Positions 22,791-34,910 of a stretch of 64,000 bases of DNA are shown here, piece by piece (position 1 is the first letter of the stretch; each line of letters starts with the position of its first letter). The notes below the pieces were generated by a model. It was not told where the DNA came from. It worked only from the letters and a program-made list of their open reading frames with translations, and did no database searches. The DNA is from Labyrinthula sp. Ha (taxonomy: Eukaryota; Sar; Bigyra; Labyrinthulida; Labyrinthulaceae), in assembly GCA_015227615.1 (NCBI GenBank), contig JAALGZ010000030.1, positions 310,001 through 374,000 of the forward strand, read 5' to 3'. The position numbers and the translations under genes were made by a program.

Positions 22791-23654
22791 TTAAGTTACG
22801 ACAAGATCACCCTTATTGAATCTCTCCTCAAGATATACTTTATACTCTGGATCCATCTGCTCAGCAAGATACAGATCAGTTATCCTTAAAGAAGAACGGG
22901 TAATCTCTGACATATTCAGATCAAATGTCATGTGAACTGAATACTCAACACTCCAATCATTACTCTTTGGTGGCATGGCATTTTTCTCTCTCCTTGTATG
23001 TTTAACCTGAACATAATCGGCTAATGTAAATAGAACTTGCCAACCTTCAGTACCCGGCATGTCTTTTGTGAAATCTGGGGCAACTTTACTCTTGATGTGC
23101 ATATGACCGCTGATAGCTATGCTCTGATCTATACATCTCAATCCCAAAACAGTTTTTGTCTTATCACCTCCAACAAGTTCAACTAATTTCAATACAGTGA
23201 ACTCATCTTCCTCTTGCTTCTCTTCCTCATTTAATACGGTGTCTAATTTCCACTGCTGGAAACAGTCATCCAACTTGGCTATTAAATCTTCAGCAGCATC
23301 ACCTTCAAAAAAAGAAATCAACTCTTTCATTAGAATCAACACTAAATACACACCTTGTTTCTCTGGTTTACCATCAAGAATATCGGGAAGCTTTTGTTTG
23401 TCTAATTTAATAGTTTGATCTGTTTCTCTATTATATATGCTTACTCGACGTATTAAACGCAAAATATCCTTATTCGTTTTTCGGAAATCTTTAACAAAGA
23501 TTATATCCGAAAGAAGATCTGTTAATGGTTTCGGATCTGGAATTTGTGCCTTTAAGATTTCCGCTTGTGCTGCGTATTTGTTTAGCAGGGTTTCGGGTTC
23601 TTTTACTTTCACCTGTGTCGTACTTGCTGAACTTTTAGAACCACATCCTCCCAT
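22791..23654 (-). CDS. Orphan protein with N-terminal myristoylation/palmitoylation signal
   Basis: A 287-aa intronless ORF starts MGGCGSKSS: Gly2 with Ser/Lys behind it and Cys4 fits N-myristoylation plus palmitoylation, suggesting a membrane-tethered soluble protein. There is no transmembrane segment. The first half is helical and charged, with an acidic stretch NEEEKQEEDEF near residue 140. The second half alternates strand-like segments (SIAISGHMHIKSKV, YSVHMTFDLNMSEITRSS), like a beta-sandwich or lipid/ligand-binding fold. It converges on PurH with about 105 bp between stops. The family is not recognised. Confidence 0.75.
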   Translation of the reverse strand: MGGCGSKSSASTTQVKVKEPETLLNKYAAQAEILKAQIPDPKPLTDLLSDIIFVKDFRKTNKDILRLIRRVSIYNRETDQTIKLDKQKLPDILDGKPEKQGVYLVLILMKELISFFEGDAAEDLIAKLDDCFQQWKLDTVLNEEEKQEEDEFTVLKLVELVGGDKTKTVLGLRCIDQSIAISGHMHIKSKVAPDFTKDMPGTEGWQVLFTLADYVQVKHTRREKNAMPPKSNDWSVEYSVHMTFDLNMSEITRSSLRITDLYLAEQMDPEYKVYLEERFNKGDLVVT

Positions 23655-26600
23655 TGTAAATTGAAGGGGATATCACGATTTTTTGCTGATGTAGGATTTT
23701 TGAAGGGGTTTTTATGTTTTTATAAGTGAAACTTCTTTTTTTATGTAATATGAACTTTGCTGCAACTCGCAGAATATGGATGGCTCTTATAGACACTTTT
23801 TATAGTCCTGGTATTTTACCGTTAATATATCGGATTGAGATATATTTTGAAATTATGTTTTGATTCATATGCTTCGGGTACAAAACTATTATAATTTGAT
23901 TATATCTTGTTATTTTTACCATTTTATTGAACTCCGGATGCCTATAAAAAGGAAAAGATTTGTTTGCAGCTCTAAAGAAAAACTCCAACAAACCAGTCTT
24001 TCTCTTAATAGAACATCTTAATTTTAATACAACATCTTTTTATATAAGAAGTTTTGTTGAGACAGCAGGAAACTGGTTAACCTGATAGAAACTTTAAAGA
24101 ATGAAGTTTGACAGTTGACAATATATGTACATATATATTTACAGGATAATTTACCGACTTTGCTCCCTATAATATAATCAGAAGTTTCACACTCCCCATA
24201 AACCTAAGTCTTTGGTGATATTGTCAAGCCAACAATTTCAAACTGCAAGAAAAGACAAGATCTGCTTTCCACCAAACACAATGTGTATTATAATCAGCTT
24301 GATAATCAACCCGTTTGCCACAAGATATGGTTTCTCCAAAACAAAAGTTGATCTGCTGAGAAAACTTTATAGTGTCGGTGTAACGAAAACAGGAGGTTGT
24401 ATTGAAACCCTTTGGTCGTTTTTAAATATGGTAGAAAATGACTAAAAATTGAGTCGAATAAGAGAACACTCTTAAGCTCAAACTAAAGTGAATACAGAAC
24501 CGCCTGCATGAATCATAATGGTTTCCTACATCGAGCAGACAATTAAACCTAGAAAAAATAGCCGTTTCTTCTTAGTTTCTCCAAAATAAATTAAGGATCA
24601 GACACTTTTTACGTATTCTTATACCTCTACAACAACCACTGTGGAAGCAGGGAATGGAATATGGCACAATTTTCACCACTAAAGTAGTTTGTCATTTTAT
24701 TGCGTCAGCTCATTACCCATTTCCCATCTTCCATAGCTACTCTCTGTTCGCATAAGGCGCAGATTGTTTATTCCCTGGTATAATAGCTCTTGGTGCACTA
24801 CCAATCCGGGCGGGATTAAGTTTTGTGAGACATTACAACTCAATTAATTAGTAGAAAGTTTCCCTCGCCTATTGCGTCGATGTTTTCAAATAACTAGTGC
24901 CATGAAATAAGTTTTCTCCGATTAAGTTTTCTACGTCTTTTTTCTTTTTCTGTATTCATACTCTTAATGCTTAAAAACTTAAACTAGAACCTGCGACTCT
25001 CGACTTTTATCTACATTTCTAAGCTGTTTTTGCCAGCTCAAACGAAATTTATTTTCAGACCTGGAATTTTCTAATATTCATTACAACCCATTTCTTTTTC
25101 TTTTGCCCCCTGTTCTTGAACAGACTCTACTCTGCTAATATTTTTACCTCTAATCATGTGGTGTGCTTCAACATACCTTTTTCTGCAACAGCTGATCTTC
25201 TGCTACTTTTAGCTTATTGTGTACCACTATGAACATCTTCTGCACGCTGAGTTTCACTCTTCTGCAAGTTCACGTCACTTGGCTGCACTAATAACATAGA
25301 ACCTACAGTTTTCTGTATTGTTTTTCTTCCTAGTGTGAGATGTCAGTTAAATATTCCTGAAATCATCAATTATTCCCGTTAATGAAAGCATTAAGGCTGA
25401 AAGTCTCTTGGGAGAAAAAAATAATAAAACAGCCACTCTCCAGACAGCGACAACTAGTTTCCTTCTGTCAGGCATACTCCGGCTAGTTTATACCCAGTAT
25501 AAACTACGATCAAAAGCTCTTAATTTCATGCATGGAACCTTAACGTTTAGCAATTTATCTTGCAATTCGTCATACTTTTGAAAACTTTATGTTCAAAACA
25601 CATTCAGTCTAAAATTTCACTAAAAGTCTAGAGTTTCAAAGATTTGCTGAAACTGAAAGCCTCTAGTTTTTAACATCTTTGAGTAATTTTGAGTTGTTCT
25701 TGTTTCTAAGTGAGAAAACCAGGTTTTGTAAGCGGAGGATGGAAAGGGCAGGATGTTTCTAGGGTTGGATGAATATGATTTCCTACATTGATTTGCGTCT
25801 TTGTTTATGTAATACACTTATTCTTCTACGTAAGTTATAACTTCTTCTATCTTAGACTAAATGGCTGATGTTTAAACCTAGCTTCAGGAAACTTTTTTTC
25901 AACAGATTAACAGACTGCAAGAAAGAATCAACAAATACTACTATGTAGAACCATAGCAGAACTCGGGAGCACTAAGTTACAATTGTCCCGAGGATTGCAA
26001 AACTAGGCATTTAATGTTAAGAGTTTCCTTAGGGAAATAGGTTTTTGCATAGAAGTCTAAAGAGAGGAAGGGGATGGAGCGTACTTACGAAGAATTAAAT
26101 GAACCTAGGCTGTCAACGGTACAACAGTCGCTGGAATTGGGGAATGCTTTTTTTACACTGGATACAAACATCCTTCGAAATATGCTTGACCAGAGCAGTC
26201 TCCCAAAAATATAGTTTCCCATTCTTTTTCTGAATTAGAGATGCTCAGAAAGACAATTTGAATTACTTGAGCAAAATTGGCGATGTGAAAAATGCGAGTT
26301 TTAACTAAAGCACATATTGGCCAAAACCATACTACAAAAAAGAAATGTAAGACAAGGAACACGCAATGCTGCTTCAAACTGTGGGTGTAACTAGAGCTGA
26401 TGTAACTACAGGTACTACAGAAGTTAAATTTTGGTACATTGTCTTCGACAAGAAGAAGAAGAAAATCTGGAGCACTCCAAAATTCTTTTTGCTCAATGCT
26501 TGTGGCATAAGAAACTAAAGTCGCAATAATGTGCGATAAAATCGGATAAGGTGAATTATCGCATGGATATTTGTTAAGGTAAGTAGTTTGCGTAGTTAGT

Positions 26601-28859
26601 TTAGTTTGTTAGTAAGTATTCTGGTACCCTCCAGACTTAATATTGAAGAAAAATATAAAATATAAACGAGCTATTTTAACAATATTAAGGAGATTAAAAG
26701 GTAGTTTTGGTTGTACTTTCAGCTGACTGTGTAATTAAAGGAGATGTAAGATCCAATGCGGAAGAAGTGATGTCCCAAGTTAATTGTTATTGTTCAGGTT
26801 TGGGCTCAAGATGTATGAACAGCATCTCCACATTAGAATCATGGAATTTTCATTTTACCATACATTTATTGCACGAAAACAGAGTTTTCTTATGTTCAGG
26901 GGTTTTGGCGATTACAGCTTCAAGACCTTTAAAAAGAAGATCAAATAAATCTACTACTTTTGGTTTAAAATGATGATTAGGAAAACGTGCTAATTCCCTA
27001 TATTTTGATTTGTTAATGTTTTTCTTCCCTGTCCCGACCAGTTTATAAAGGAATCTTTCCAGGGAGCTTCCCTCATAGTTTAATATATTTTTCCTGAGCT
27101 CTTCGGTCTTGCCGTCTCAATCTTCCTTACCCTGTTTATGTCCTTCTGTACAATACTGTCTGATTCGTTCTTTCACTCTGGCGTTCCTATTATCTTACTT
27201 TCTTTAACCGAAATTTCACTGACAGAGTCTTCTGTCTCAGGTTCAAATAACGTACGCCGTCTTAAGAACTCATCTTCGTTTTCCGGTCTACTATCTTAAG
27301 GAACCATGAGATTAACTATGTTTCTAACTGGTGTTTCTGGCTCTGAAGCCAAAGATAACAAATCAATTCCTAGTCCCTTATCAGGGGTTCTCTCTTAGTC
27401 TTGTTCATTGTTGCTATAATGGAGCTATTGGGAATTCTTTGTTGAATACATAAAAAGAATTTGTTTTCCAATGCAAATGTTGTAAACCTTTAAATTTTAA
27501 GCGTAAGCTGCTTCTTCACTGCTTTGGAGTGCTCCAGCTTGTCCACTACCTTGACTTGCAAGAGTTGTTTGCGCAAAATGTACATTTCTCCTGGTCACAG
27601 TGGGAAAAGACAATATAGCTCAAAATTAGATAGTTAGTTGGTATACTTAAACACACTGCCCCTATGACTAGAACATAGCTTTTTTATTAGAAAGAAGTTA
27701 CGACCAGTCAACGATGATTAAAACATTCTTCGATTGGTGCGTAACAACATGTCACAGAGACCTTGTTGGAAACATGTGTATTTAAAATGAGTCCAAGTCC
27801 AATAAAATATATCGCTTAGCTGAAAGCAACGTCATAAACACATTTGACACAAATTAGATCTTAGGTATCTGCACATTCATATTGAATGACTGGAGACTTA
27901 GTAATAACACTGGATATGGTTTTAAGGTTACGATGAAACAATACAGAAACTATCATTCTCTATCAAGATTCATATGAGTCGTCAACCTTTTATGATTTTT
28001 AATGTCGTATATTGAACGAAGCATTTTGGAGGTGTATTTCAAAAGCAGACACACCGGAACATGATGAAGTGTTTGGCAAGTTGTAGATGAGATATGCAAT
28101 GTATTCGGATAGCTTTTTAGACCTTGTCTTATATTTTGTTCTCAATCATGAATATATTCTGAGCTGAGATTTTTAAAATCAGTATTAAAGGTTATAGACT
28201 TAAAATGTGGAGTTTTATATTGTACTTGATAGAAATTACATGTCCTAAATAAATACTTGGCAGGAGAATGCTATTAGATTGATGATGGCCAGTATTATGT
28301 TCCATTAAAAATTTGTCAACAAAAAATATGGTAAATCTAAAACATTGTTTCCTGAAAAGCTCCAATATTAACTATAATATAAACAGGAGCAGGTACTAAC
28401 GTTTATTGGTATTAATATACAATATTTTCGGACCTTAATTCGATACCTCGCTGGTGTATTGGTAAGTATGGCACAGCTTTTCAGTTGCGAAACTCAAGTA
28501 ATAAACTATAAAAATCAAATATTTGCTTTGATACTTACATATTATTATTTCACAGTATGACATTATTGCATATACCGCTTAGCAATTAATGAATCAATCA
28601 AAAGCACAAATCTAAAATTTATTCATGGATTCACAACTCAACAACAAATCCAAATTAGATGTGGATATTTATGCCAGGTAATAGTCACTAGGCTGAGCTT
28701 TACACTCATTCGTTTCGTTTACTATTTGTATGAGCAAATTTTACTATACCCCCTTTTCTTTGTCTCACTGAGTTGGCTCTTCTGCAGCATTGATATTTTC
28801 AAATTCCCTTACTACAATCATTCGAAAACTGGAGTGATTACTAAGTAATGATGAGACTT
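23655..28859. other. Gene-poor DNA with decayed coding traces
   Basis: No intact gene was found. On the minus strand, about 27470-26650, short open pieces in changing frames (for example SLASEPETPVRNIVNLMV and FLRRRTLFEPETEDSVSEIS) read like a broken acidic protein, perhaps a transposon ORF. A 77-codon open stretch at 24212-24445 (plus) has no recognisable motif. No repeats or RNA genes were seen. Confidence 0.35.
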
Positions 28860-30330
28860 TTTCTTAACAAGACGATCTAGTTATCTATTCAAAATCTCCT
28901 GATGTAGCAGTACTTAACTACAAAGTATAAGATGTTTTTGTCTCTATTGAAACATCATACCACCTAAAAGTTTCTAATAAAAAAATTAAACATTTACGAA
29001 TGCTAATGATGATCAATTTCTTGTTTCAACGCTTTCACAGATTGAGGTTCTTTTTGATAAATAATTAGATGAGTTTAGCTAAAATGAACAAAAACTGTGA
29101 CTCTTACGACATCCAAATACATTCTGCCTTTTAAGAGGCTCTTTAATCCCTTCACTTAATTTCTTTCATAGAATAATACTTCTGCAAACCGATGATTATC
29201 AAAAAATCTACTCATCAACCTACTCATTCGTTGGAGTCTTCACTTCAAGATTTTCTTTTACACACTTCAGATCTAATTCACTAGATCTACTCATTCGCAA
29301 AGATGATGTAGGGTTACTGCCCCATCCTTTTTTTTTTGATCAAGAGCTTTAGACAAAAAAAGAAATCTCCAAATGATAAGGGGAATCTAAAAAAAAACTC
29401 TGATCTTGGTGAGGTAAAATAAACTATTGGACTCAAAGGTGCTTACAAAGAGAGCAGTACAAATCTCATTGATTCATTAAATGATTGTAAAAATCCATGT
29501 TACGCCGTAAATTCTGCTGAAAATATTTTTAAATGGCTGCTTGCTCTTTCTGTTGAAACATTAACTAGAATTTTCAATCCAGATTTGGGTACTGCAATCT
29601 GCTCAACATTACTTCTGTCACCTTGTTATAGGAATGGCTGCAATGAAGAATTTGTTATCAGCTTTGAGCATTATTAATACATTTCTCAAGTGAAGGTTTC
29701 ACGAGATGAGGACATTAAAAACAGCTTAGCTGAATTTTAGAGAAATGAAGTGTACAGTTTCATTTGAGCCATTTCTTGAGATTAATAATCGAAGCTGAGA
29801 TTACTTAGCTCGTATTACAAAAAGAGAAACAGAACTTAATATTTCTTTTGTTTCTGCTACTCAAAAGAACTTTAAAATTTCTGATTTTCTAAGGGAAGTT
29901 TTGACTTCTCGACTTTTAAATAATGATTCCTGAGAATCTTTAATTTTACTTAAATTGGCTGAAGATGTCTTTGGTAGAAAAGTTGCATCCAACAACCAAG
30001 AAAATGGTGAATGGAAATTTGGGGATCCAAGCATAAAATTTGTTCTTTCTACTGTTTGCTTGACCCAGAAACATTCCTTGGAACACATTAACACAGTAGG
30101 CAAAGAAACTGGGAGTTTAGCGCCTGAAATACGTATTTTCAGTTAGCATAACGTTATTTCTAAATTTTGCCTTGAAACGCAATGGAAGAGGCTGTTGAGA
30201 AAAAACAAGCAGAAAAAGACAAAAGAAACAAATTATTAACCTAATGAAAGAGAAAAAGAAAAACAAAGGAACGTTTGTAAGATAACCAAAATTGTATTAA
30301 GAACCTTAACCTTTAGGAGGGGAATCACCC
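28860..30330 (+). mobile_element. Decayed LINE, restriction-like-endonuclease type (copy 1)
   Basis: The plus strand shows, in order, the RT catalytic box as QDDLVIYSKSPDV (about 28868), the RT thumb segment LLRGSLIPSLNF (about 29120), a degenerate LLIRKDDVGL (about 29290; normally LPIRxGGLGL), then a Cys/His region and nuclease-like tail matching the better preserved copy at 61.4-62.5 kb. Frames change often and stops are common, so this is an old dead copy. The 5' end is not defined. It lies tail-to-tail with the Ulp1-bearing element that follows. Confidence 0.6.
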
Positions 30331-30463
30331 TTAACTCATACCTAAACCTACATGAACAACATAAAACATAAATCTTCATTCACAAATATTTATACTGGAA
30401 ACATCTAAAGGTATTCAGAAATCCCAAATTATTTGCTTTTAAATCTTTACGTGTTCTTGAAAC

Positions 30464-30847
30464 TTAGTAATTGTCAATCCCGTCTTCACTTAACGATTCC
30501 TCATTCGTGATTAAGAGTTTCTCCCCAACTTCCATGTACTCTAATGCTTCTTTTAGTTGTCTGTCACGTGTTCTGGTTCTTGTATTACTGATTCTAGTCT
30601 TCTTCCATTCAGCGTCTTTCAAAGCGTGGACTTCATACCGCATTAAGTCTCTCAGAAATAATAGACTATTATTCTTGTGACGAGGCATCTCTATGAACGC
30701 CCTTCTATTAATGTTTGGTCTAGGCAAGTTTATCTTTATCTTTTTCTTTTTTTTAGATCGAATTTGCTTTTGAGAAACATATTCACGAATAAGAAAATTC
30801 TCAGAAGATAAGAAAGACCTCACATTCATATAACTTAAAACCATCAA
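30464..30847 (-). CDS. Small conserved protein of the Ulp1-bearing element (copy 1)
   Basis: A 127-aa open frame. Its core, PRPNINRRAF followed by LLFLRDLMRYEVH and EALEYMEVGEKL, matches the small ORF of copy 2 at 60990-61250 in the same place after the Ulp1 gene. It is basic at the N-terminus, helical, and acidic at the C-terminus. The matching region begins near residue 46, so the real start may be downstream of the first ATG or in another exon. Function unknown. It remains open although neighbouring frames are interrupted. Confidence 0.55.
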   Translation of the reverse strand: MMVLSYMNVRSFLSSENFLIREYVSQKQIRSKKKKKIKINLPRPNINRRAFIEMPRHKNNSLLFLRDLMRYEVHALKDAEWKKTRISNTRTRTRDRQLKEALEYMEVGEKLLITNEESLSEDGIDNY

Positions 30848-31067
30848 TTTTATTCATATATTTGTAGAAGAATTCATCACTAGCACTGCTTACTCGACCG
30901 AAATTAGTGCCTTGCTCATCACTAGGCACAATTCTTGATACATTTTTTCTTTCAGCAACAGAATTTAACAAATCCATGAAATCAATGCTGCTACTACTAT
31001 CACTTCCGTCACCATCGTTTAATTCCTCATCTATTTTTTCACCTGCTAAGTCTTAACTATTTTTAAC

Positions 31068-32375
31068 TTAAGTTTCAGGAACTGTCGTAATATCACTCAG
31101 GTGAAGATCATTTTGTGTCTCCAATACTGTTGTAACATCACTGAGTGGAGTAGGTGGCTGCCCTTCAGTATCCATAGCAATCATATCCATTCCTGACGCT
31201 CCAACATCATCAAATCTCTGATCAATCATTTGCTGCCCAAGAAATTTTCCACCTTCATCTTCCGACATTTGCACGTTCTCTTCATCGTCTTCTTCATTAT
31301 GTTGTCCATCTTCAGTAGGTCTTGCTTCATCATCTTCATTAGTTTCGGTATCCTCAGACTCATCTTCTTCTTCTCTGACAACATCATCTTCTACAAAAGT
31401 GCGCACCTTAGCAGTAACTGATTCAGTCTGTAGCACAGTCTCATCATCAGCTCTGAATCTAGGATGGTTCTCCCATTCAAATAAGTGTTCTCTCATTTCG
31501 TTTACTGGTTTAGCTCCAACCCTTCTAATGCCCCCTGAAAAGGTAACATTCATAAACTGCAAACAATGAATGAGAGCAAAAACTCCACAGTTGTGAGAAT
31601 CTTGTTGCTCCTGAAATGCCTTCACCTCATAGTTCCAATCTCCACCAACCTTTTCTGTCCATTTCATAAACAAATGCTGCCATAACTCCGCAATTCTATA
31701 ACTCAACTTGATATATTTCCTATTGCCAACCATTGAATCATAAATGATAACCTTCTTTCCCAACCTCCCTCTTAGATGAACAGCTATGAAAATAAAATGT
31801 TCATCAACAAGTAGCACGCTTCCAACCGCTTTGACAGGTTTTTCTGTACTTGGCACAGAATCATTTAAGTAGTCTAATGCATCAGCAGTAGTATCAAGCC
31901 AACTAAGATCATGAGCAACGTCCAAGGATTCCTAAATAACTTCGTAGCTCATTGAAGCCAAAACAATTCGTTGCTTGTTACGGTTCCAACCATAATTATT
32001 AGGGAACTTTGCTTGTAAAAATCTTGTAATATCATCATTTGTTAGCCTGAAGTCGGTTCTTACAACATTTACGACACGCTTCTCATCTTCAGGATATTGA
32101 CCTTCAATAACTAACCTAGCAGTTGAAACCTGGTCCATATATTTGCCTTGATGTTTCCAAATACTATCTCCTGTCTTCTGGATATATCCCGTTAAACCGT
32201 CTTTGATTTCGTCCATGGCATTATGATTATTGTTCGTAAGACCAAGTCCAGTTCTCAGAAAGTAGATATAATTATCTCTCAAAACAGCTCTTCTGCGACA
32301 AAACTCAAAACCAATTCCTGTTTTTGCAATATCACAGTACATGGCAGCTGTTTTCTCTAAATCTATTTCATACAA
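31068..32375 (-). pseudogene. Ulp1-like cysteine protease gene of the element (copy 1)
   Basis: One reading frame with an interruption. The N-terminal part carries VLRDNYIYFLRTGLGL, shared with copy 2. The C-terminal part is a C48/Ulp1-type protease with the catalytic series H (HFIFIAVHL), D (IIYDSM) and Q...C (QQDSHNCGVFA). Ulp1 enzymes cleave SUMO-like tails, and such domains are known passengers of Mutator-like and CACTA transposons. A long acidic tail (DEDESEDTETNEDD-like) follows the protease. The role in transposition is unknown. Confidence 0.7.
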
Positions 32376-32399
32376 TTTGTAACTTTTTTCTTCAAGAAA

Positions 32400-33079
32400 T
32401 GAAGGACTTCCTGTTTCATCTTTTCAATGCATTCGGTAGTTGGAGCCTTCTCTGTAAACTCAACGCGTAAATAAGGGCAAACAATGTGTTCAGTAGTTCT
32501 TAGTGTCAAGAAAGAATTTTCCAGCACCTGTTATCTCTTTCTGTAGTTTTTTTCTTTTTTCACTTGTACTTTTCTTCCTTTCCTAGTTGCCATCTCGTAT
32601 GAACCATTCAAGGAATGATAATGTCCTCCTTACGTCTTCACCTTTAAAGCAAAATACAAGTAGTTTCCCATCTGTTGACTTGTCCAATTATCTTGTGACA
32701 GTGTTACCGAAAAAAACTGCTTGTCTAATAAACGAAAAATTCTAAATGTTCTCAATATCACTCTTCTTCTTTCCTTATGATAATTGAACCTCTTCGCAAA
32801 AGCAATGGCGGATTTTGACTAAGCAGGAGACTGTAATCTCAGCTCAAATGGAACATCAGCAGTTAGAAATGTGCATTTTTCTCTTACAACATCCGAGAAC
32901 TCAATGAGGGAACAACCGTTCTTCATCGTAAATTCTCGGTATGCAATGAAGGTAACTCTACTTCTTTTACAGATTGAAATCAAGTCATTGAGCATCACCA
33001 ACATTCTAATTTCGTCATGACCCTCTCTCTTTCTGAGCAACCACTGTTCTCTACACAAGAAGATAGAGGTACGAAACAA
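32400..33079 (-). pseudogene. Degenerate N-terminal part of the Ulp1-bearing ORF (copy 1)
   Basis: Open pieces in the same orientation as the Ulp1 gene match copy 2 protein between about 58520 and 59055: FSDVVREKCTFLTADVPFEL and GGHYHSLNGSYEM correspond to the copy 2 WPERRTFENDYLQVDLGLEF and GGHYNQLSGLYPM. The frame is interrupted. No known domain is recognised. Confidence 0.45.
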
Positions 33080-33848
33080 GCTAAATTCATTAATGAGTTT
33101 AGCTACTTCAGTTCTATTATTGTAGAGAAAAGTGTGAACACTTCTTTACGCCCATCTGGTGTAAAAAATGAAAAGAATCGATAATTGCAACTGACTTATC
33201 AGATTAAGAGGAGCTTTTACTCCGGAATAAAAAAAACCAATTCCGCATTTTTGCCTAGCAAATGGTTAAATTTTGAAAAGAATGTTCTGTAAAACTTACC
33301 GCCTGTTCACTTAGGAGCGGCCATTTTTGTACATGTTTATCAAAGAGTGTTTCCCTAGATTCAACATTATTAAATATTAAAGTCTGCTCAGTACCTTCAT
33401 ATACAAAATATAAACCAAAGGTATAAACCAAGAATACCAAAAAATTATAAAAACAACTTTTACTTAAGCGTAGTATTTGCACATTAGAAAGTAAGGCTTA
33501 AAAGTTTTCATTTTTATATAGCAGGAAGATGGACCTAGCGTAAGGCCAAGAGTTATGTTGTGTCTTCTTGGGGTTCTGGTTTTTAATAATCTTGTTTTAT
33601 TTTATTTTGTTTTCAACAGAATTCTTGAGAGGGGCACTATTTGGGAAAGAAAGAACTGTAAAAAGTTCTAATAAGTCATTCGTCTTCATTTCCTCGTCGA
33701 TTTCCTGTTTATCTTGAGAATAAATGTATGTTGTTTTCTAGTGTGAACAGATTGCCTTGAACGCCTCAGCCCGCTCCGTATATGCAAAAGTATTGAATTT
33801 TCTGTTTTATCACAGGGTGACATTACCCTCGCACGTCAAAGCAGCCAA

Positions 33849-34898
33849 ATGACAAACGAAAATTCCATAGAGAAAAAAGAAGAGTCTACAAAACTCAAGG
33901 TGGCTCCTCCAGAACTCCCCATAGATAAGTCAGGTCCGAATTATATTCCTCCGAGATTGCGTTTGATAACACCGAAGGATATTTATCCAGATTTCTTGAA
34001 GAATAACTCAACAAGTTTTACTCATATTGGAACAACAGGGAAAAAGCTAACATTTCTTCCAGCTGAACAATTTGAACCTGACAGAAAAGTTGAACATTTG
34101 TCCTTTCGATCAAATCTTATCCGAGAAATATCTTCTCTAGGCTCATTATTGAACTTAGTTCATCTTGAACTATACGAGAATAAAATCAAGACTCTTGATG
34201 GAATAGAAACCTTGATTAACCTGAAAATCCTGGATGTAAGTTATAATAGGATAAGAGAACTAGATCCCAAAATTTTTTATCATTTAATTAACCTTGAAAA
34301 ACTTTATGTTGCTCAAAATAAACTAACGAAAATTGAAGCCCTGGAGAAATGTACAAACTTAAGAATGCTTGACCTTGGAATGAATAAAATTGAGAAAATT
34401 GAAGGATTAAATTCTCTTTCTAATCTTGAAGAACTTTGGCTTGGAAAAAACAAAATTTCTAGAATCGAAAACCTCGCATCTCTTGAGAAACTGAGCCGTT
34501 TAGATATTCAAAGTAACCGTTTGACGAGTATTAACACTAAAGAGATTAATCTGTTAAAAAAGTTAAAGGAGATCTTTTTATCTCATCAAGGAATTATAAT
34601 AAAAAAAGAAGAAGAAGAATTAGAGTTGAATGAGTTGATTATGTTTGATTTGAGTGCTAATAAGCTAGATGATGAAAGTTTGGAATGGTTTAAAAAGTGT
34701 TCATTTAAAAAGCTGGAAGACTTATGGTTGGGAGAAAATGATATTCAAAAACTTTCAAGCGCCAAAAATCTTCAACAGTTCGAAAACTTAGACACAGTTT
34801 ATTTTGAACATAATCCAATCAGCAAAGAGTTTCAGTATAGAATCAAATTGAAGCAGTTCATTCCTTCACTAACTCAAATTGACGCAACACGAATCTAA
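33849..34898 (+). CDS. SDS22: Protein phosphatase 1 regulatory subunit SDS22 (PPP1R7-like)
   Basis: A 349-aa intronless leucine-rich-repeat protein with about ten SDS22-type 22-residue repeats from residue about 75 (LSFRSNLIREI, LVHLELYENKIKTLDGIE, NLEELWLGKNKISRIENL) and an LRR-cap-like end (YFEHNPISKEFQYRIKLKQFIPSLTQIDATRI). Length and C-terminal cap match SDS22, which binds PP1 catalytic subunit and guides its maturation and mitotic function. The start at 33849 lies only 15 bp after the terminus of the upstream mobile element. It converges on the NDUFAF3-like gene with 12 bp between stops. Confidence 0.9.
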   Translation: MTNENSIEKKEESTKLKVAPPELPIDKSGPNYIPPRLRLITPKDIYPDFLKNNSTSFTHIGTTGKKLTFLPAEQFEPDRKVEHLSFRSNLIREISSLGSLLNLVHLELYENKIKTLDGIETLINLKILDVSYNRIRELDPKIFYHLINLEKLYVAQNKLTKIEALEKCTNLRMLDLGMNKIEKIEGLNSLSNLEELWLGKNKISRIENLASLEKLSRLDIQSNRLTSINTKEINLLKKLKEIFLSHQGIIIKKEEEELELNELIMFDLSANKLDDESLEWFKKCSFKKLEDLWLGENDIQKLSSAKNLQQFENLDTVYFEHNPISKEFQYRIKLKQFIPSLTQIDATRI

Positions 34899-34910
34899 AC
34901 CATCCAAATT

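Larger units (their letters stand above)
30340..33834 (-). mobile_element. Ulp1-protease-bearing Mutator-like element, copy 1 (transposase part missing)
   Basis: On the minus strand the element begins at 33834 with GTGCGAGGGTAATGTCACC, the same terminus as the element starting at 56128. The first about 360 bp of the two are alike. Then come a degenerate ORF (about 33079-32400), the Ulp1 gene (32375-31068) and a small conserved ORF (30847-30464). Compared with copy 2, the transposase segment is absent, so this is an internally deleted, non-autonomous copy. The 3' boundary is approximate and abuts the LINE remnant. Confidence 0.65.

Noticed and set aside
24212-24445. Fragment of a piggyBac-like transposase
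   Set aside because: A vague likeness to the segment before the last piggyBac catalytic residue, but no DDD motif and no neighbours in frame.
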